Of a stretch of DNA of 64,000 nucleotides, positions 52,629 to 61,411 are shown in pieces (within the stretch, counting starts at the first letter, position 1; every line of letters begins with the position of its first letter). The stretch is from Tessaracoccus coleopterorum (lineage in GTDB: Bacteria; Actinomycetota; Actinomycetes; Propionibacteriales; Propionibacteriaceae). The notes below the pieces were generated by a model. The model was not told the origin of the DNA, ran no database searches, and saw only the letters and a program-made list of their open reading frames with translations. The translations under genes and the position numbers were made by a program. The stretch lies in assembly GCF_011174705.1 (NCBI RefSeq), contig NZ_JAANIJ010000001.1:62001-126000 (forward strand), in the 5' to 3' direction.

Positions 52629-53332
52629 TCAGATTCCCTTCGACATGATCGAGCGGAGCGCGCCCCGCGCCTCCGCCAGTTCCCTGGCCAGTTCCTCATG
52701 TTCACCGGGCACGAAGACGGGCGGCCGGTATCTCGCGTATGCCTTCTCGTGGGCGCTGAGCACGGCCTCGGCGATCTCGCCCATGCGGGCGTGCTTCAGC
52801 CAGGCCTTGTCGAGCTTCAGTGTGTCGGTCAGGCCCGCCAGTGAGAGTGTGACGGTGGCATGGCCGTGGGCGCTGGTGGCGGTGACCGTCTCCCCGCGGA
52901 AGTCGGCCCAACGGACCTCCTCCGCAGGTCGGTCGGCCAGCTCGGCGGAGCGGTCCAGCAGCTCCTCGATCCTGGCGCTGATCCTCGGGTGGTCGTCCCA
53001 GGTGAGCGTCGGATCCCCTCGGGGACTTCGATGGTCGGGGCCGCGAGATCGTCGATCCCACCGACCCTCGCATTGGCAAGGAAGAACGCCTCCGCGAACG
53101 CATCCTCCAGGCGTGCAGTGCCGAGCCGCTCGCGCCACCGGGTGGACAGCCGGACCCTCCGGAGCCGCCTGGTGTCCTCATCGACCCAGATCCGCACTGC
53201 GCGGCGCGTGTCCGGGAACCCGTGCGCCGGCTGCCAGTCGCCGGCGAACTCGTCGGCGTCATCGTCCTCGGCGCCTGTCGCGACACCCTTCGGTGCCAAC
53301 AGGTCGTCATCCTCGATCGCGTCGTACTGCAC
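52629..53332 (-). CDS. YbaB/EbfC-like double-domain protein
   Basis: About 234 residues. Two YbaB-like halves can be read: AVRIWVDEDTRRLRRVRLST with DAFAEAFFLANARVGG, and, after a frame break near 53015, RISARIEELLDRSAELADRP, VTATSAHGHATVTLSLAGLT, LKHARMGEIAEAVLSAHEKA. YbaB-fold proteins such as EspL often accompany type VII secretion loci. The GTG at 53332 (VQYDAIEDDDLL) is preferred over ATG 53347 because GAGGGAGG sits at the right distance. First gene of the three-gene cassette; the next start begins 2 bp before its stop ends. Confidence 0.65.
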
Positions 53333-53416
53333 TGCACCCTCCCTCATACCAGGGCAAGTCTTTCAGAGACGGAGGTCAAACCGATGGGCGTTCGACGCGT
53401 CGGGTTGAGCCAGGAA

Positions 53417-53973
53417 TCAGTTGAGGACGGGCTGCTCGGCCCAGGTCGACCACCGTCCGGTCGTTCCCCCATGCGCCGGAGCACCCGCCGCCACAGACCC
53501 TCGGGATCACCGAACACATCTTCGGGGCGCACCGTTGTGCGGAACCATGATCCGCGGATGAGTTCGCCCTCCAACTGGCCGGGCGACCATGCGGACAGCC
53601 CACGAAGATCCTGAGTTGCGTGAAGGACGATGCGAGCAGCTCGCTCGGGTAGTTGACGTCGACCACCCCGATGTCGCCGGTGATGGGCTCCCAGCCCGGA
53701 GGGTGGACTCCGATGCGGGCTCACCCAGGGCAACCACCACGTCCTGATTGACGGGCCTCCCTCGAAGACCCGGGCAGGCGGGCTCATCAACTCGGTGAAG
53801 TCGGCGAGCACGTTGTGGACGGGGATCTCGGAGACGACGTTGAGGCAGACTCCCACGGTCGCCTCGCTCTGATGCTCGATCAGGAGGACGACGGCGCGGT
53901 CGAAGTAGCCGCCGCGCCCGGGCTGGGTGGCGACGAGCAACTGGCCGACGGCCAAGGCTCCGGTGTGGTCCAC
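53417..53973 (-). CDS. YqgE/AlgH family (DUF179) protein
   Basis: About 185 residues, family of unknown function. GQLLVATQPGRGGYFDRAVV, LLIEHQSEATVGVCLNVVSE (the family's conserved GGPVN-type region follows: VFEGGP), then in other frames QDVVVALGEP, GDIGVVDVNYP, LSAWSPGQLEGELIRGSWF, and the end GRWSTWAEQPVLN. Breaks near 53770, 53715, 53610 and 53460. The GTG at 53973 is 7 nt from TAGAGT; an in-frame GTG at 53982 overlaps that box, so 53973 is chosen. Confidence 0.85.
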
Positions 53974-53980
53974 AAGGCTC

Positions 53981-53986
53981 ACTCTA
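53981..53986 (-). promoter_or_regulatory. Leaderless-type -10 box of yqgE
   Basis: TAGAGT ends 7 nt before the GTG at 53973, no Shine-Dalgarno sequence. Confidence 0.55.
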
Positions 53987-54214
53987 CAAGCCGGAGCAGG
54001 CTTTCCCGGGGAACATCTCGCTCCCACCCGGCGGCGCCGGACGGTGCGGGCCGGGGCCCGATCGGCGTGTCCGGTGCCGTGCTGACGTTGACCGCCACTG
54101 GCCCGACCCGGTGCTGCCCGCCTGCGCACACGGGCACGTGGAGGTTGTGCACCGCCCGGCAGCTTCTGCCCCATGAGTCAACTCTGACTTGGGGCTTTAT
54201 CCTCACAAGGCGAG

Positions 54215-54220
54215 TAGATT
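54215..54220 (+). promoter_or_regulatory. Leaderless-type -10 box of the four-helix membrane protein gene
   Basis: TAGATT ends 6 nt before the ATG at 54227, no Shine-Dalgarno sequence. Confidence 0.6.
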
Positions 54221-54226
54221 GGCCTC

Positions 54227-54692
54227 ATGACCGGATTTACCCAACTTTCCAGTTCTTCCGTGATGCGCGCCACCGGCGCAGCCTTCGTGATCGTCGGCGG
54301 GATGATCGCAGCCGCCACCGGACCTTTGAAGTGGCCCTGGGGAGCTGGGCGGCCGCCTTCACCGTGCTGGTGCTGGGCGTCGCCCAGGTCGTGACGGGCT
54401 CCGCGCGGGCCTACTGGCAGGGTCGCGACGCCCAGCCCGGAGGCTGGTGGGAGTTCCTCGTGTGGAACCTCGGTGGCCTCACCGTGATCGCGGGCACCCT
54501 TCTCGGCTCCGTCGCGACCGTGGCCATCGGATCCGCGCTGCTGGTGGCCGGCCTGGTGTTGGCCCTGCTCGCCACACTCCACCCGACAAGCGGAGTTCGC
54601 GGAGGCTCCTGGTCGCGTACCGCATCCTGCTGGCTCTGTTGGCCGTCAGCGCATGCATCGGCATCGCGATCTCGGTGGTGAGCAACTCCTGA
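54227..54692 (+). CDS. Four-helix membrane protein, unknown function
   Basis: About 155 residues with four hydrophobic segments: GAAFVIVGGMIAAATG, AAAFTVLVLGVAQVVTG, GGLTVIAGTLLGSVATVAIG with SALLVAGLVLALLATL, and after a frame break near 54600 LLVAYRILLALLAVSACIGI, ending SVVSNS. A conserved-looking loop WQGRDAQPGGWWEFL joins segments 2 and 3. I do not recognise the family. Leaderless-type promoter. Confidence 0.7.
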
Positions 54693-54748
54693 CCCACCGC
54701 CAGCTCGCGGGTCGGATGCGTTCCCAGATCCGGCCTCGAGCGGCACTC

Positions 54749-54851
54749 TCACAAGAGGCCGCGCAGGCCGGTGTGCTCCCGGAGCGCACGGATGACGTGG
54801 AGGATGACGGCCCATCGGAGCGCCCTTCAGCGTCATCTTCAACCCGGACAT
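54749..54851 (-). CDS. Possible small basic ORF, ~34 residues
   Basis: With one restored base near 54825 the frame reads MSGLKMTLKGAL then RWAVILHVIRALREHTGLRG and LL. Amphipathic and basic. There is no clear ribosome binding site, and the ORF could be chance. It lies downstream of ssrA. Confidence 0.3.
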
Positions 54852-54855
54852 GAAA

Positions 54856-54891
54856 CGACTCGTCCTCCGCCCAGGGGCAGAGGACGAGTCG
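54856..54891. terminator. 12-bp inverted repeat downstream of ssrA
   Basis: CGACTCGTCCTC (54856-54867) and its exact complement (54880-54891) flank a 12-nt loop. Probably a terminator between convergent transcripts. Confidence 0.55.
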
Positions 54892-54976
54892 GGTGCTGAC
54901 AGCTCGTCCGTCGTCGGTCGGACGACGAACCAGGGGTGGAGGTGATCGGCGCTTCGCGCCTCAAACCTCAGCCTCG

Positions 54977-54996
54977 GCAGAGCGAGCTCGCTCTGC
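54977..54996 (-). terminator. Perfect palindrome just after ssrA
   Basis: GCAGAGCGAGCTCGCTCTGC, a perfect 20-nt palindrome 13 nt beyond the tmRNA 3' end. Likely processing or termination hairpin of ssrA. Confidence 0.6.
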
Positions 54997-55008
54997 TCTC
55001 GGCTTTCG

Positions 55009-55372
55009 TGGAGGTGGCGGGAATTGAACCCGCGTCCTCAAGAGATGAACCAGGGCTTCTCCGGGCGCAGCCGACCAGGCGTTTTACTCGGTCCTTGCAC
55101 TCACGTCGGCATGTCGCAAACGGACCCAGTATCAGTTAAGTCCCGAACCGCCCCTGACACACAGGCGGCTCAGCAAGCCTTCTAGATGAGGCCAGGAATC
55201 AGAGGGAAGGCACCCCTGAGCTGACCCTTCGATCGCTGATCAGGCAGCGAGAGCGAAGTTAGTGCGGTTGTTGTTGGCACTTATTGGTTTCCACGCAGCG
55301 TTTACGAGATAAACGTGGATCCTCGGCCCGCTTCTCCTGGGACTACCGTCCCGAGTCGAAACCAGTCACCCC
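55009..55372 (-). ncRNA. ssrA: Transfer-messenger RNA
   Basis: Rescues stalled ribosomes with SmpB, encoded upstream on the same strand. The 3' end reads GCGGGTTCAATTCCCGCCAC, a T-arm, followed by CTCCA; the CCA tail is not encoded (genome reads ACGA). The 5' end reads GGGGTGACTGGTTTCGACTC. The acceptor stem pairs 7 bp with CACCTCC only if the 5' run had five G rather than four, so one G appears lost. The tag ORF lies in the middle. A TAGACT box (55392-55397) overlaps the stop of the upstream gene and may be the promoter. Confidence 0.96.
55240..55278 (-). other. tmRNA proteolysis tag ORF
   Basis: Starting at the resume codon GCC the frame encodes ANNNRTNFALAA and stops at TGA. The ALAA end is the ClpXP/ClpAP degron. 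The bases before the resume codon (AATAAGT) are the usual A-rich positioning element. Confidence 0.93.
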
Positions 55373-55394
55373 TGTTGAGTTGTCGCCACCCAGT

Positions 55395-55978
55395 CTAGCG
55401 GGTGATGGAGGGCGGCTGCACCGGCAGATGCGGCCGCGCCAGCAGGAAGGGCTCCGCGACCCCCGTCGAGGGCTTGCCGTTGAAGGCACGAACCGACGCC
55501 CAGATGGTCGCGCCGAACCAGGCTGCCCAGGCGAGGAACGCCAACTGCCCGATCCCGGTGATCCAGCCCACGACCGTGAGCGCGACCCCGATGGCCAGGA
55601 AGGTGAGCTGCAGGCTCATGGCCCGCCCGGCCTCCCACCAGAGCCGGCTGCCGGGCTTGCTGGCCGTCTTGACGATGGCGGGCCGACGAAGGACGTCATG
55701 AGCCCCGACAGGTTCACCAGCCCCGCACCCACGTTCTCGGCCGGAGAGGGCTGGCCGGGTGCGCGGGGCGTGAGCATCACCGGCGCCATCCGGGCCAACC
55801 CCTGCAGGGAACGACTCAACTCGACCCGGTCCCGTGCCCCGAGCACCTTGTCGAGCCGGCGATCGAGCTCCGACTCGTTGATCAGGTTCCTCGCGTAGAG
55901 ATCGTTGAGGTGGGCGATGGCACGGTCGCGCATCTCCTCGGTGAAGCCTGCGAATGGGGACTGGCCTGGAACGCTCAT
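55395..55978 (-). CDS. DUF1707 (SHOCT-like) membrane protein
   Basis: About 194 residues. N-terminal DUF1707 domain: MRDRAIAHLNDLYARNLINE, ELDRRLDKVLGARDRVELSR. Middle linker is Pro-rich. After a frame break near 55680 two membrane segments follow: SLQLTFLAIGVALTVVGWIT and GQLAFLAWAAWFGATIWASV, then a Pro-rich end PHLPVQPPSITR. Function unknown; the family is widespread in Actinobacteria and may sense envelope stress. The gene lies between smpB and ssrA. Confidence 0.82.
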
Positions 55979-56045
55979 GCATCCATTGTGCTCGGCCCAC
56001 GGGCCGGGCCAACGGGGCAGTCCCTGATTCGTCCCCGACGCCGGG

Positions 56046-56528
56046 TCAGCGGCGGTTGTACCGGTTGCGCACGGCGAGGGCACGCTCGGCCTCGCGTTTG
56101 GCGTCGCGTTCGGCGAGGTCGCGGCGCTTGTCCCAGTCCTTCTTGCCGGTCGCGACGCCGATCTCGACCTTCGCGTAGCCGTCCTTGAAGTACAGCGACA
56201 GCGGGATCAGGGTGCGCCCGGAGTTCTCGAGGGCCCGTGTCAGCTTCGCGATCTCCTGCCGGTGCAGCAACAGCTTGCGGGTCCGACGCGCGGAGTGGTT
56301 GCGCCAGGTGCCGAACTCGTACTCAGGGATGTTGGCGTTGATCAGCCAGGCCTCACCGCTGTCGTCGATCGACGCGTAGGCGTCCCCGATCGTCGCGCGA
56401 CCCAGCCTCAGGGTCTTGACCTCGGTTCCGGTCAGGACGAGCCCGGCCTCGTACGTGTCACCGATCTGGTAATCGTGCCGGGCCTTCTTGTTCTGAGCGA
56501 CGAGCTTTCGTCCGATCTCCCTGGGCAT
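56046..56528 (-). CDS. smpB: SsrA-binding protein SmpB
   Basis: Intact 160-residue ORF. Binds tmRNA and mimics the codon-anticodon stem in the ribosomal A site. [95 protein letters not shown]; the basic helical tail is complete ([14 protein letters not shown]). CATACT lies 5 nt before the ATG and there is no Shine-Dalgarno sequence, so it may also start leaderless. The gene is 24 bp downstream of the hydrolase and about 0.7 kb upstream of ssrA. Confidence 0.96.
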   Translation of the reverse strand: MPREIGRKLVAQNKKARHDYQIGDTYEAGLVLTGTEVKTLRLGRATIGDAYASIDDSGEAWLINANIPEYEFGTWRNHSARRTRKLLLHRQEIAKLTRALENSGRTLIPLSLYFKDGYAKVEIGVATGKKDWDKRRDLAERDAKREAERALAVRNRYNRR

Positions 56529-56551
56529 CGCCCAGTATGGCACCTGCCGAC

Positions 56552-57944
56552 TCAGCCGAACCACTTCGCCATCGGGTTGACCAGCCTGCCGTTCTCCCAC
56601 ACCATCAGGTGCAGGTGGCACCCGGTCGAGTATCCGGTGGACCCGACGTAGCCGATCAGCTGGCCCTTCTTGACCTTCTGGCCGACGCTGACGACGTACC
56701 GGTTCGCATGGTTGTACCCGGTCGTGACGTACGAGCCGTTGACGTAGCCGTGGTCGATCATGAGGCGGTTGCCGTAGCCACCGTTGTAGTAGCGCTCCTC
56801 CACCACACCGTCGGCCGCGGCCTTGATGGGGCGTTGCAGCCGGCCCCGAAGTCCGTGCCGTCATGGAGCTTCCAGTACCCGAGGACCGGGTGGAGACGCA
56901 TCCCGTACCTCGACGTGATCCGACCCGAGACCGGGTAGACGAAGCCGGAACTGCTCGAGCTGGAGCCCCACCGCTTGAACCGCCGCTCGAGCCGCCGGTG
57001 GAGCCGGACGGCTTTTCGGGCTTCTTCGCTGCCGCGGCAGCGGCCGCGTCACGGGCGGCCTTGTCTGCGGCGGCCTTCTTCGCGGCCTCGATCCGCGCCT
57101 GGATGCGCTGCTCGACGCTCTGGTTCTCCGCCTCGAGTTCCCGCTGACGGTTCTCCTCGTCGGCCACCTCGGTGGCCGCGGCGCGTTGGGCGGCCTCGGC
57201 CGCGGCCGCCAGCCTTGTCACATCGGCCTCGAGATCCTCGGCCCGCTGGGTCGCGTTCTGGGATGCGGCGAGCTGTTCGGCCGCCGCCTGGCGGGCCTCG
57301 GTGGCGGCATCCTCGGCCGCATCGGCCTCCGCCTCGGCGTCCTCGAGGGCCAGCCGGCGGGTCTCCAGCTCGTCGAGTTCCTTTGCCGACGAGTCGAACA
57401 GCGTCTGGGCGAGCTGGGCACGCTGACTGAGGTTGGTCGCGTCGACGTCGGTGAAGATCAGCGCGAGGTTCATGAGTCCGCTGCTCTGCTGTGTGGTGAC
57501 GAGGATCTCCTCGTTCAGGCGTCGGTCGACCGATGCGAGTGCAGCCCTGGCCGCGGCCACGTCTGCCTCTGCCTGCTTGAGCTTGTACTCGGCCGCCGCG
57601 AGCTCCGCGGCACGCTGCTCGTCGAGGTCCTCTGCGACCCGCTGGGCCGACTGTGCCTTGGCCAGTGCGGCCTGGGCGTCGGCAAGCTTCGTGCGAGCCT
57701 CGGCGGCGGCGGCGACGGCGCCGTCCATCTTGGCGTGGGCCTCGTCGACGACCTCGGCCTGCGCCGCGATCTGGCGTTCGAGGTCCTTCTTTCGGGCATC
57801 CAGATCGTCGGCCTGGGCCGGTGCCCAGGTTCCGCAGACCATCGTGACGGCGCACGCGGCGGCGACGATGCCGCGCACGATGCGGTTGGTCAGTCTGCGA
57901 CGAACGGGCGCCGGGGAAGATCCCTGTCCACGCTGAAACTCCAA
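56552..57944 (-). CDS. Coiled-coil M23 (LytM) peptidoglycan hydrolase, EnvC-like
   Basis: Exported protein of about 464 residues, probably controlled by FtsEX. Signal peptide [20 protein letters not shown] with cleavage after APAQA. A coiled coil covers ~residues 45-305 ([24 protein letters not shown], Ala/Glu-rich). A Gly-Ser linker precedes the M23 domain: [20 protein letters not shown] (H and D zinc ligands), [40 protein letters not shown] (HxH). Order of domains as in EnvC and in RipC-type actinobacterial hydrolases. Start TTG at 57944, 6 bp after ftsX. Breaks near 56975 and 56840. Confidence 0.9.
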
Positions 57945-57950
57945 TCGGTC

Positions 57951-58850
57951 CTAGATGCGAAGGTACTTGCGGGTAGCGAGCAGTGTGGGTACGACGGCGA
58001 GCGCGACGCCCACGGCCGCAATGACAACAATGGCAGTTGCGAGATCGCCCAGCCAATCCATGGTAAAGCGGTGATCGAGGTTTGAGCGTTCTGAACCACG
58101 ACGAAGTAGTAGCCCGCGGCGAGCGATCCCGCTGCGATGACGACCCCGATCAGGCCGGCCACGAGCGACTCGAGGAGGAACGGCAACAGGATGTAGATGT
58201 TCGAGGCACCCACCAACCGCATGATCCCGATCTCGCGGCGCCGCGTGAACGCGGCCATCCGGATCGTGTTGGCGATCTGCAGGGCACCCGCGAGCAGCAG
58301 AAGAGCGCTCATGGTGATGGTGGCCCATTGGAGCGCGCCCAACCATTTGAACATGGGTTCGAGGACGGTATGGAGGTCCTGGACGGCCTGCACCCCTTGG
58401 AGCCCTTCGCCTCGGACACGACACCCGCATAGTTCTCGGGGTTCAGCAGACGCACGCGGAACGAGTCCTGCATGTCGTCGACGGTGCGCGAGTTGAGCAC
58501 CGGCGAGTCGGCGAAGACGCGCTGGAACTCCTCGAAGGCGACCTCCTTCGAGTCGTAGATCACCTCACTGACCTCCGGGTTCGCCTCCAAGGTCTGCTGG
58601 ATCTGGGCCCGTTGGGCCTCGGTGGTCCCTTGTCCGGGGTGCACCGTCCGCCCTTCGTGTTCTCGGTGCAGAGGAACACGGAGATCTCGATCTTGCCGTA
58701 GAGGCTCGACTTCGCGAGATTCACCTCCAGGGCGGTGAGGACCCCGGCGCCGAGTAGCGAGAGGGACACCGCCATCGTGACGATGACGGCGATGGTCATG
58801 GCGAGGTTGCGCCTCAGCCCGGACCAGGTTTCGCGGAGTGTGTGTCGCAT
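57951..58850 (-). CDS. ftsX: Cell-division ABC-transporter-like permease FtsX
   Basis: Four-segment membrane protein that transmits FtsE ATPase cycles to periplasmic hydrolases. About 300 residues. TM1 AMTIAVIVTMAVSLSLLGAG, an extracytoplasmic domain (EISVFLCTENTKGG, IQQTLEANPEVSEVIYDSKE, VLNSRTVDDMQDSFRV), TM2 WATITMSALLLLAGALQIAN, then FTRRREIGIMRLVGASNIYI, TM3 FLLESLVAGLIGVVIAAGSL, TM4 TAIVVIAAVGVALAVVPTLL. Frame breaks near 58635, 58400 and 58075. Between ftsE and the M23 hydrolase gene. Confidence 0.94.
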
Positions 58851-58872
58851 GCTTGGTTTCTGTCTCCTGGTC

Positions 58873-59558
58873 CTACGCCGTGCCGTAGACGCCCTCGGCC
58901 TGGTCCCGCACGAGCTGGCCGGAGCGCAGCTCGAGGACCCGGCGACGCATCTGGTCGACGATGGACGAGTCGTGGGTGGCCATGATGACCGTCGTGTCAG
59001 CCTTGTTGATCCGGTCGAGCAGCTTCATGATGCCGATCGAGGTCTCGGGGTCGAGGTTGCCCGTCGGCTCGTCGGCGATCAGGATCTTCGGACGGTTCAC
59101 GAAGGCCCGCGCGATCGCGACGCGCTGCTGCTCACCGCCCGAGAGTTCGTCGGAGGGGCGGTCGCCCTTGCCCTCGAGCCCGACCAGTTCGAGAGTTTCC
59201 GGGACGATCCTGCGGATCTCCCTGGCAGGGCGTCCGATCACCTGCAGCGCGAACGCGACGTTCTCGTAGACGGTCTTGCCCGGAAGGAGGCGGAAGTCCT
59301 GGAAGACGGTGCCGATCTGGCGGCGCAGCGCCGGTACCTTCCACTGGTTGAGCGTGCCGAGGTCCTTCCCAGCCACGTACAGCGTGCCGCTGGTGGCGCG
59401 GTACTCGCGCAGGATCAACCGCAGGAATGTCGACTTGCCGGACCCCGACTGGCCGACGAGGAAGACGAACTCCCCTTGCCGATCTCAAGGTTGATGTTGC
59501 GCAGGGCTGCGCGCTCCTGCCCTGGGTAGAACTTGGTGACGTCCTCGAACGTGATCAC
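58873..59558 (-). CDS. ftsE: Cell-division ATP-binding protein FtsE
   Basis: ABC ATPase of about 228 residues, cytosolic partner of FtsX. Walker A is in [14 protein letters not shown] sequence just after a frame break near 59475; [20 protein letters not shown] (Q-loop), [19 protein letters not shown] (signature), [17 protein letters not shown] (Walker B) and [20 protein letters not shown] (H-loop). Start GTG 59558 (VITFEDV); GTG 59567 is possible. A TAGACT -10 box is near 59620 on the minus strand, and a palindrome sits between promoter and gene. Confidence 0.95.
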
Positions 59559-59589
59559 TCGGTGCACTCCGACAAGCTTGGGGAAGACA

Positions 59590-59606
59590 TCTGAGAAACT
59601 CTCAGA
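59590..59606. promoter_or_regulatory. Palindrome in the ftsE leader
   Basis: TCTGAGA-AAC-TCTCAGA, 7-bp perfect arms, 3-bp loop. It lies just downstream of the predicted transcription start (TAGACT box near 59620) and 32 bp before the ftsE start; operator or 5' hairpin. Confidence 0.5.
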
Positions 59607-59671
59607 CGCATGAAGAGTCTAGGTGCTCCCCTGACGGGCCACCTAACGCGACACGCGCCGCGCCGGATTCC

Positions 59672-60778
59672 TCAGGCGTGGGTCTCCGCCGTCTTGCGCC
59701 ACCGGATGCCCGCGTCGATGAAGCCGTCGATGTCGCCGTCGAAGACGGCGTCAGGGTTGCCCACCTCGTGCTCGGTGCGGAGATCCTTGACCATCTGGTA
59801 CGGGTTCATCACGTAGGACCGCATCTGCGCACCCACGAGTTGCCCCGTCGCCCTTGAGGGCGTTCATCTCCTGCTCACGCTCCTGGCGGACACGCTCGAG
59901 CAGGCGGGACTGGAGGACGCGGAGCGCAGCGGCCTTGTTCTGCAGCTGCGACTTCTCGTTCTGACAGCTCACCACGATGCCCGTGGGCAGGTGGGTGATG
60001 CGCACGGCGGAGTCGGTGGTGTTGACCGACTGCCCCCGGGACCGGACGAGCGGAACACGTCGATGCGCAGGTCGCCTTCGGGATGTCGATGTGGTCGGTG
60101 TCCTCGGTGACCGGGAGCACCTCGACACCGGCGAACGACGTCTGCCGTCGCCCTGGTTGTCGAACGGCGAGATCCGCACGAGCCGGTGGGTGCCCTGCTC
60201 GACCGAGAGGGTGCCGTAGGCGAAAGGAGCCTTGACTGCGAACGTCACCGACTTCAGACCCGCCTCCTCGGCGTATGAGGTGTCGTAGATCTCGGTGGCA
60301 TAGCCGTGACGGTCGGCCCAACGCATGTACATCCGCATCAGCATCTCGGCAAAGTCGGCGGCATCCACGCCGCCGGCCTCGGCCCTGATCGTGATCAGCG
60401 CGTCGCGCGGGTCGTACTCACCAGAGAGGAGGGTACGGACCTCGAGGGCCTCGATGTCGGAGCCGAGCTTCTCCAGGTCGTGGGCCACCTCAGCCCGGGC
60501 GTCGGCGTCGCCCTCCTCGTCTGCGAGTTCGAGCATCACCGTCGCGTCCTCGAGGCGTGAGCGCAACCCGACGATGCGGTCGACCTCGCTCTGCTTCGCA
60601 GAAAGCTGTGAGGTGACGCGTTGTGCGTTGTCCTGGTCGTCCCACAGATCGGGGCGGCCACCTGCTCCTCCAGCAGGGCAATCTCGGAGCGGAGCTTTCC
60701 GAGGTCGGCGACGGCCTCTATCGACTCGAGGGAGTGATCGAGTTCGGAGATGCGAGCGGTCAGGTCATCGTTAGCCAC
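59672..60778 (-). CDS. prfB: Peptide chain release factor 2
   Basis: Recognises UGA and UAA and triggers peptide release. About 369 residues. N-terminal helices [23 protein letters not shown] tripeptide in [13 protein letters not shown]; catalytic GGQ in [20 protein letters not shown]-terminus ends KTAETHA. The start VANDDLT is GTG at 60778; a TAAGAT box (60787-60792) is 8 nt away with no Shine-Dalgarno sequence, suggesting leaderless initiation. Frame breaks near 60650, 60140, 60070, 60050 and 59840 are not at the codon-26 programmed frameshift site of E. coli, and none is needed near the N-terminus. It lies upstream of ftsE, the usual actinobacterial order. Confidence 0.95.
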
Positions 60779-60786
60779 AATCCACG

Positions 60787-60792
60787 ATCTTA
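60787..60792 (-). promoter_or_regulatory. Leaderless-type -10 box of prfB
   Basis: TAAGAT ends 8 nt before the GTG at 60778. Confidence 0.5.
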
Positions 60793-60860
60793 GCGCCGCA
60801 GGTCCGATCCCCACCCTCGCGCGGAGGGGTGCCAGAATGGACACCTAGAGAAGGGACCCC

Positions 60861-61316
60861 ATGGGCTCAAGCAAGGACCGTCTGAAGAAGGATCTGGCAG
60901 CGGCGATGCGCGCGAAGGATGAGGCGGCGAAGTCGACCATCCGCATGGTGTTGGGCGCGATCGGGGTCGAGGAGGTCGCCGGCGCCACGCCCCGCATACT
61001 GAGCGACGCCGAGGAACTGGACGTGATCCACAAGGAGCTTCGCAAGCGCCGTGACTCGGCCGAGACCTATGCGGCCGCGGGACGCCGGGAGCTGGCCGAC
61101 AAGGAGACCGCGGAGGCGGAACTGATCTCCGGGTACCTCCCTGCACCGCTGACCGCAGACGAACTCGCGGCGCTGGTCGAGGAGGCCTTCTCCGAGTTGG
61201 ACGAGGCCCCGACGATGAAGCAGATGGGCGCCATCATCCGCACTGTCACAGCGAAGGCCGACGGGCGCGCCGAGGGCAAGGAGATCGCGGCTCTGGTCCG
61301 GCAGCGTCTCTCCTGA
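60861..61316 (+). CDS. GatB/YqeY-domain protein
   Basis: Intact 151-residue ORF. MGSSKDRLKKDLAAAMRAKD, KSTIRMVLGAIGVEEVAGAT, VIHKELRKRRDSAETYAAAG, LADKETAEAELISGYLPAPL, MKQMGAIIRTVTAKADGRAE. The YqeY domain resembles the tRNA-binding tail of GatB; the stand-alone protein may act on misacylated tRNA, unproven. AGAAGGGA precedes the ATG. Divergent from prfB. Confidence 0.92.
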   Translation: MGSSKDRLKKDLAAAMRAKDEAAKSTIRMVLGAIGVEEVAGATPRILSDAEELDVIHKELRKRRDSAETYAAAGRRELADKETAEAELISGYLPAPLTADELAALVEEAFSELDEAPTMKQMGAIIRTVTAKADGRAEGKEIAALVRQRLS

Positions 61317-61330
61317 ACCGCACGGGAACC

Positions 61331-61374
61331 TCAACCCCTCCTTCAGGGCGCACTTCCGCTCCGGGAGGGGTTGA
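61331..61374 (+). terminator. Hairpin terminator after YqeY gene
   Basis: TCAACCCCTCC (61331-61341) pairs with 61364-61374 (11 bp), loop 22 nt, followed by TTAGCC. Confidence 0.7.
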
Positions 61375-61411
61375 TTAGCCTCAGGGACACCCGATCCCTA
61401 GGAGTGTCGAC

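Noticed and set aside
57186..58085. 299-codon plus-strand ORF
   Set aside because: Antisense to the coiled-coil hydrolase and ftsX; no family sequence.
59672..60778. Programmed frameshift in prfB
   Set aside because: Breaks are scattered and not at a UGA near codon 26; they match the window-wide base-loss pattern.
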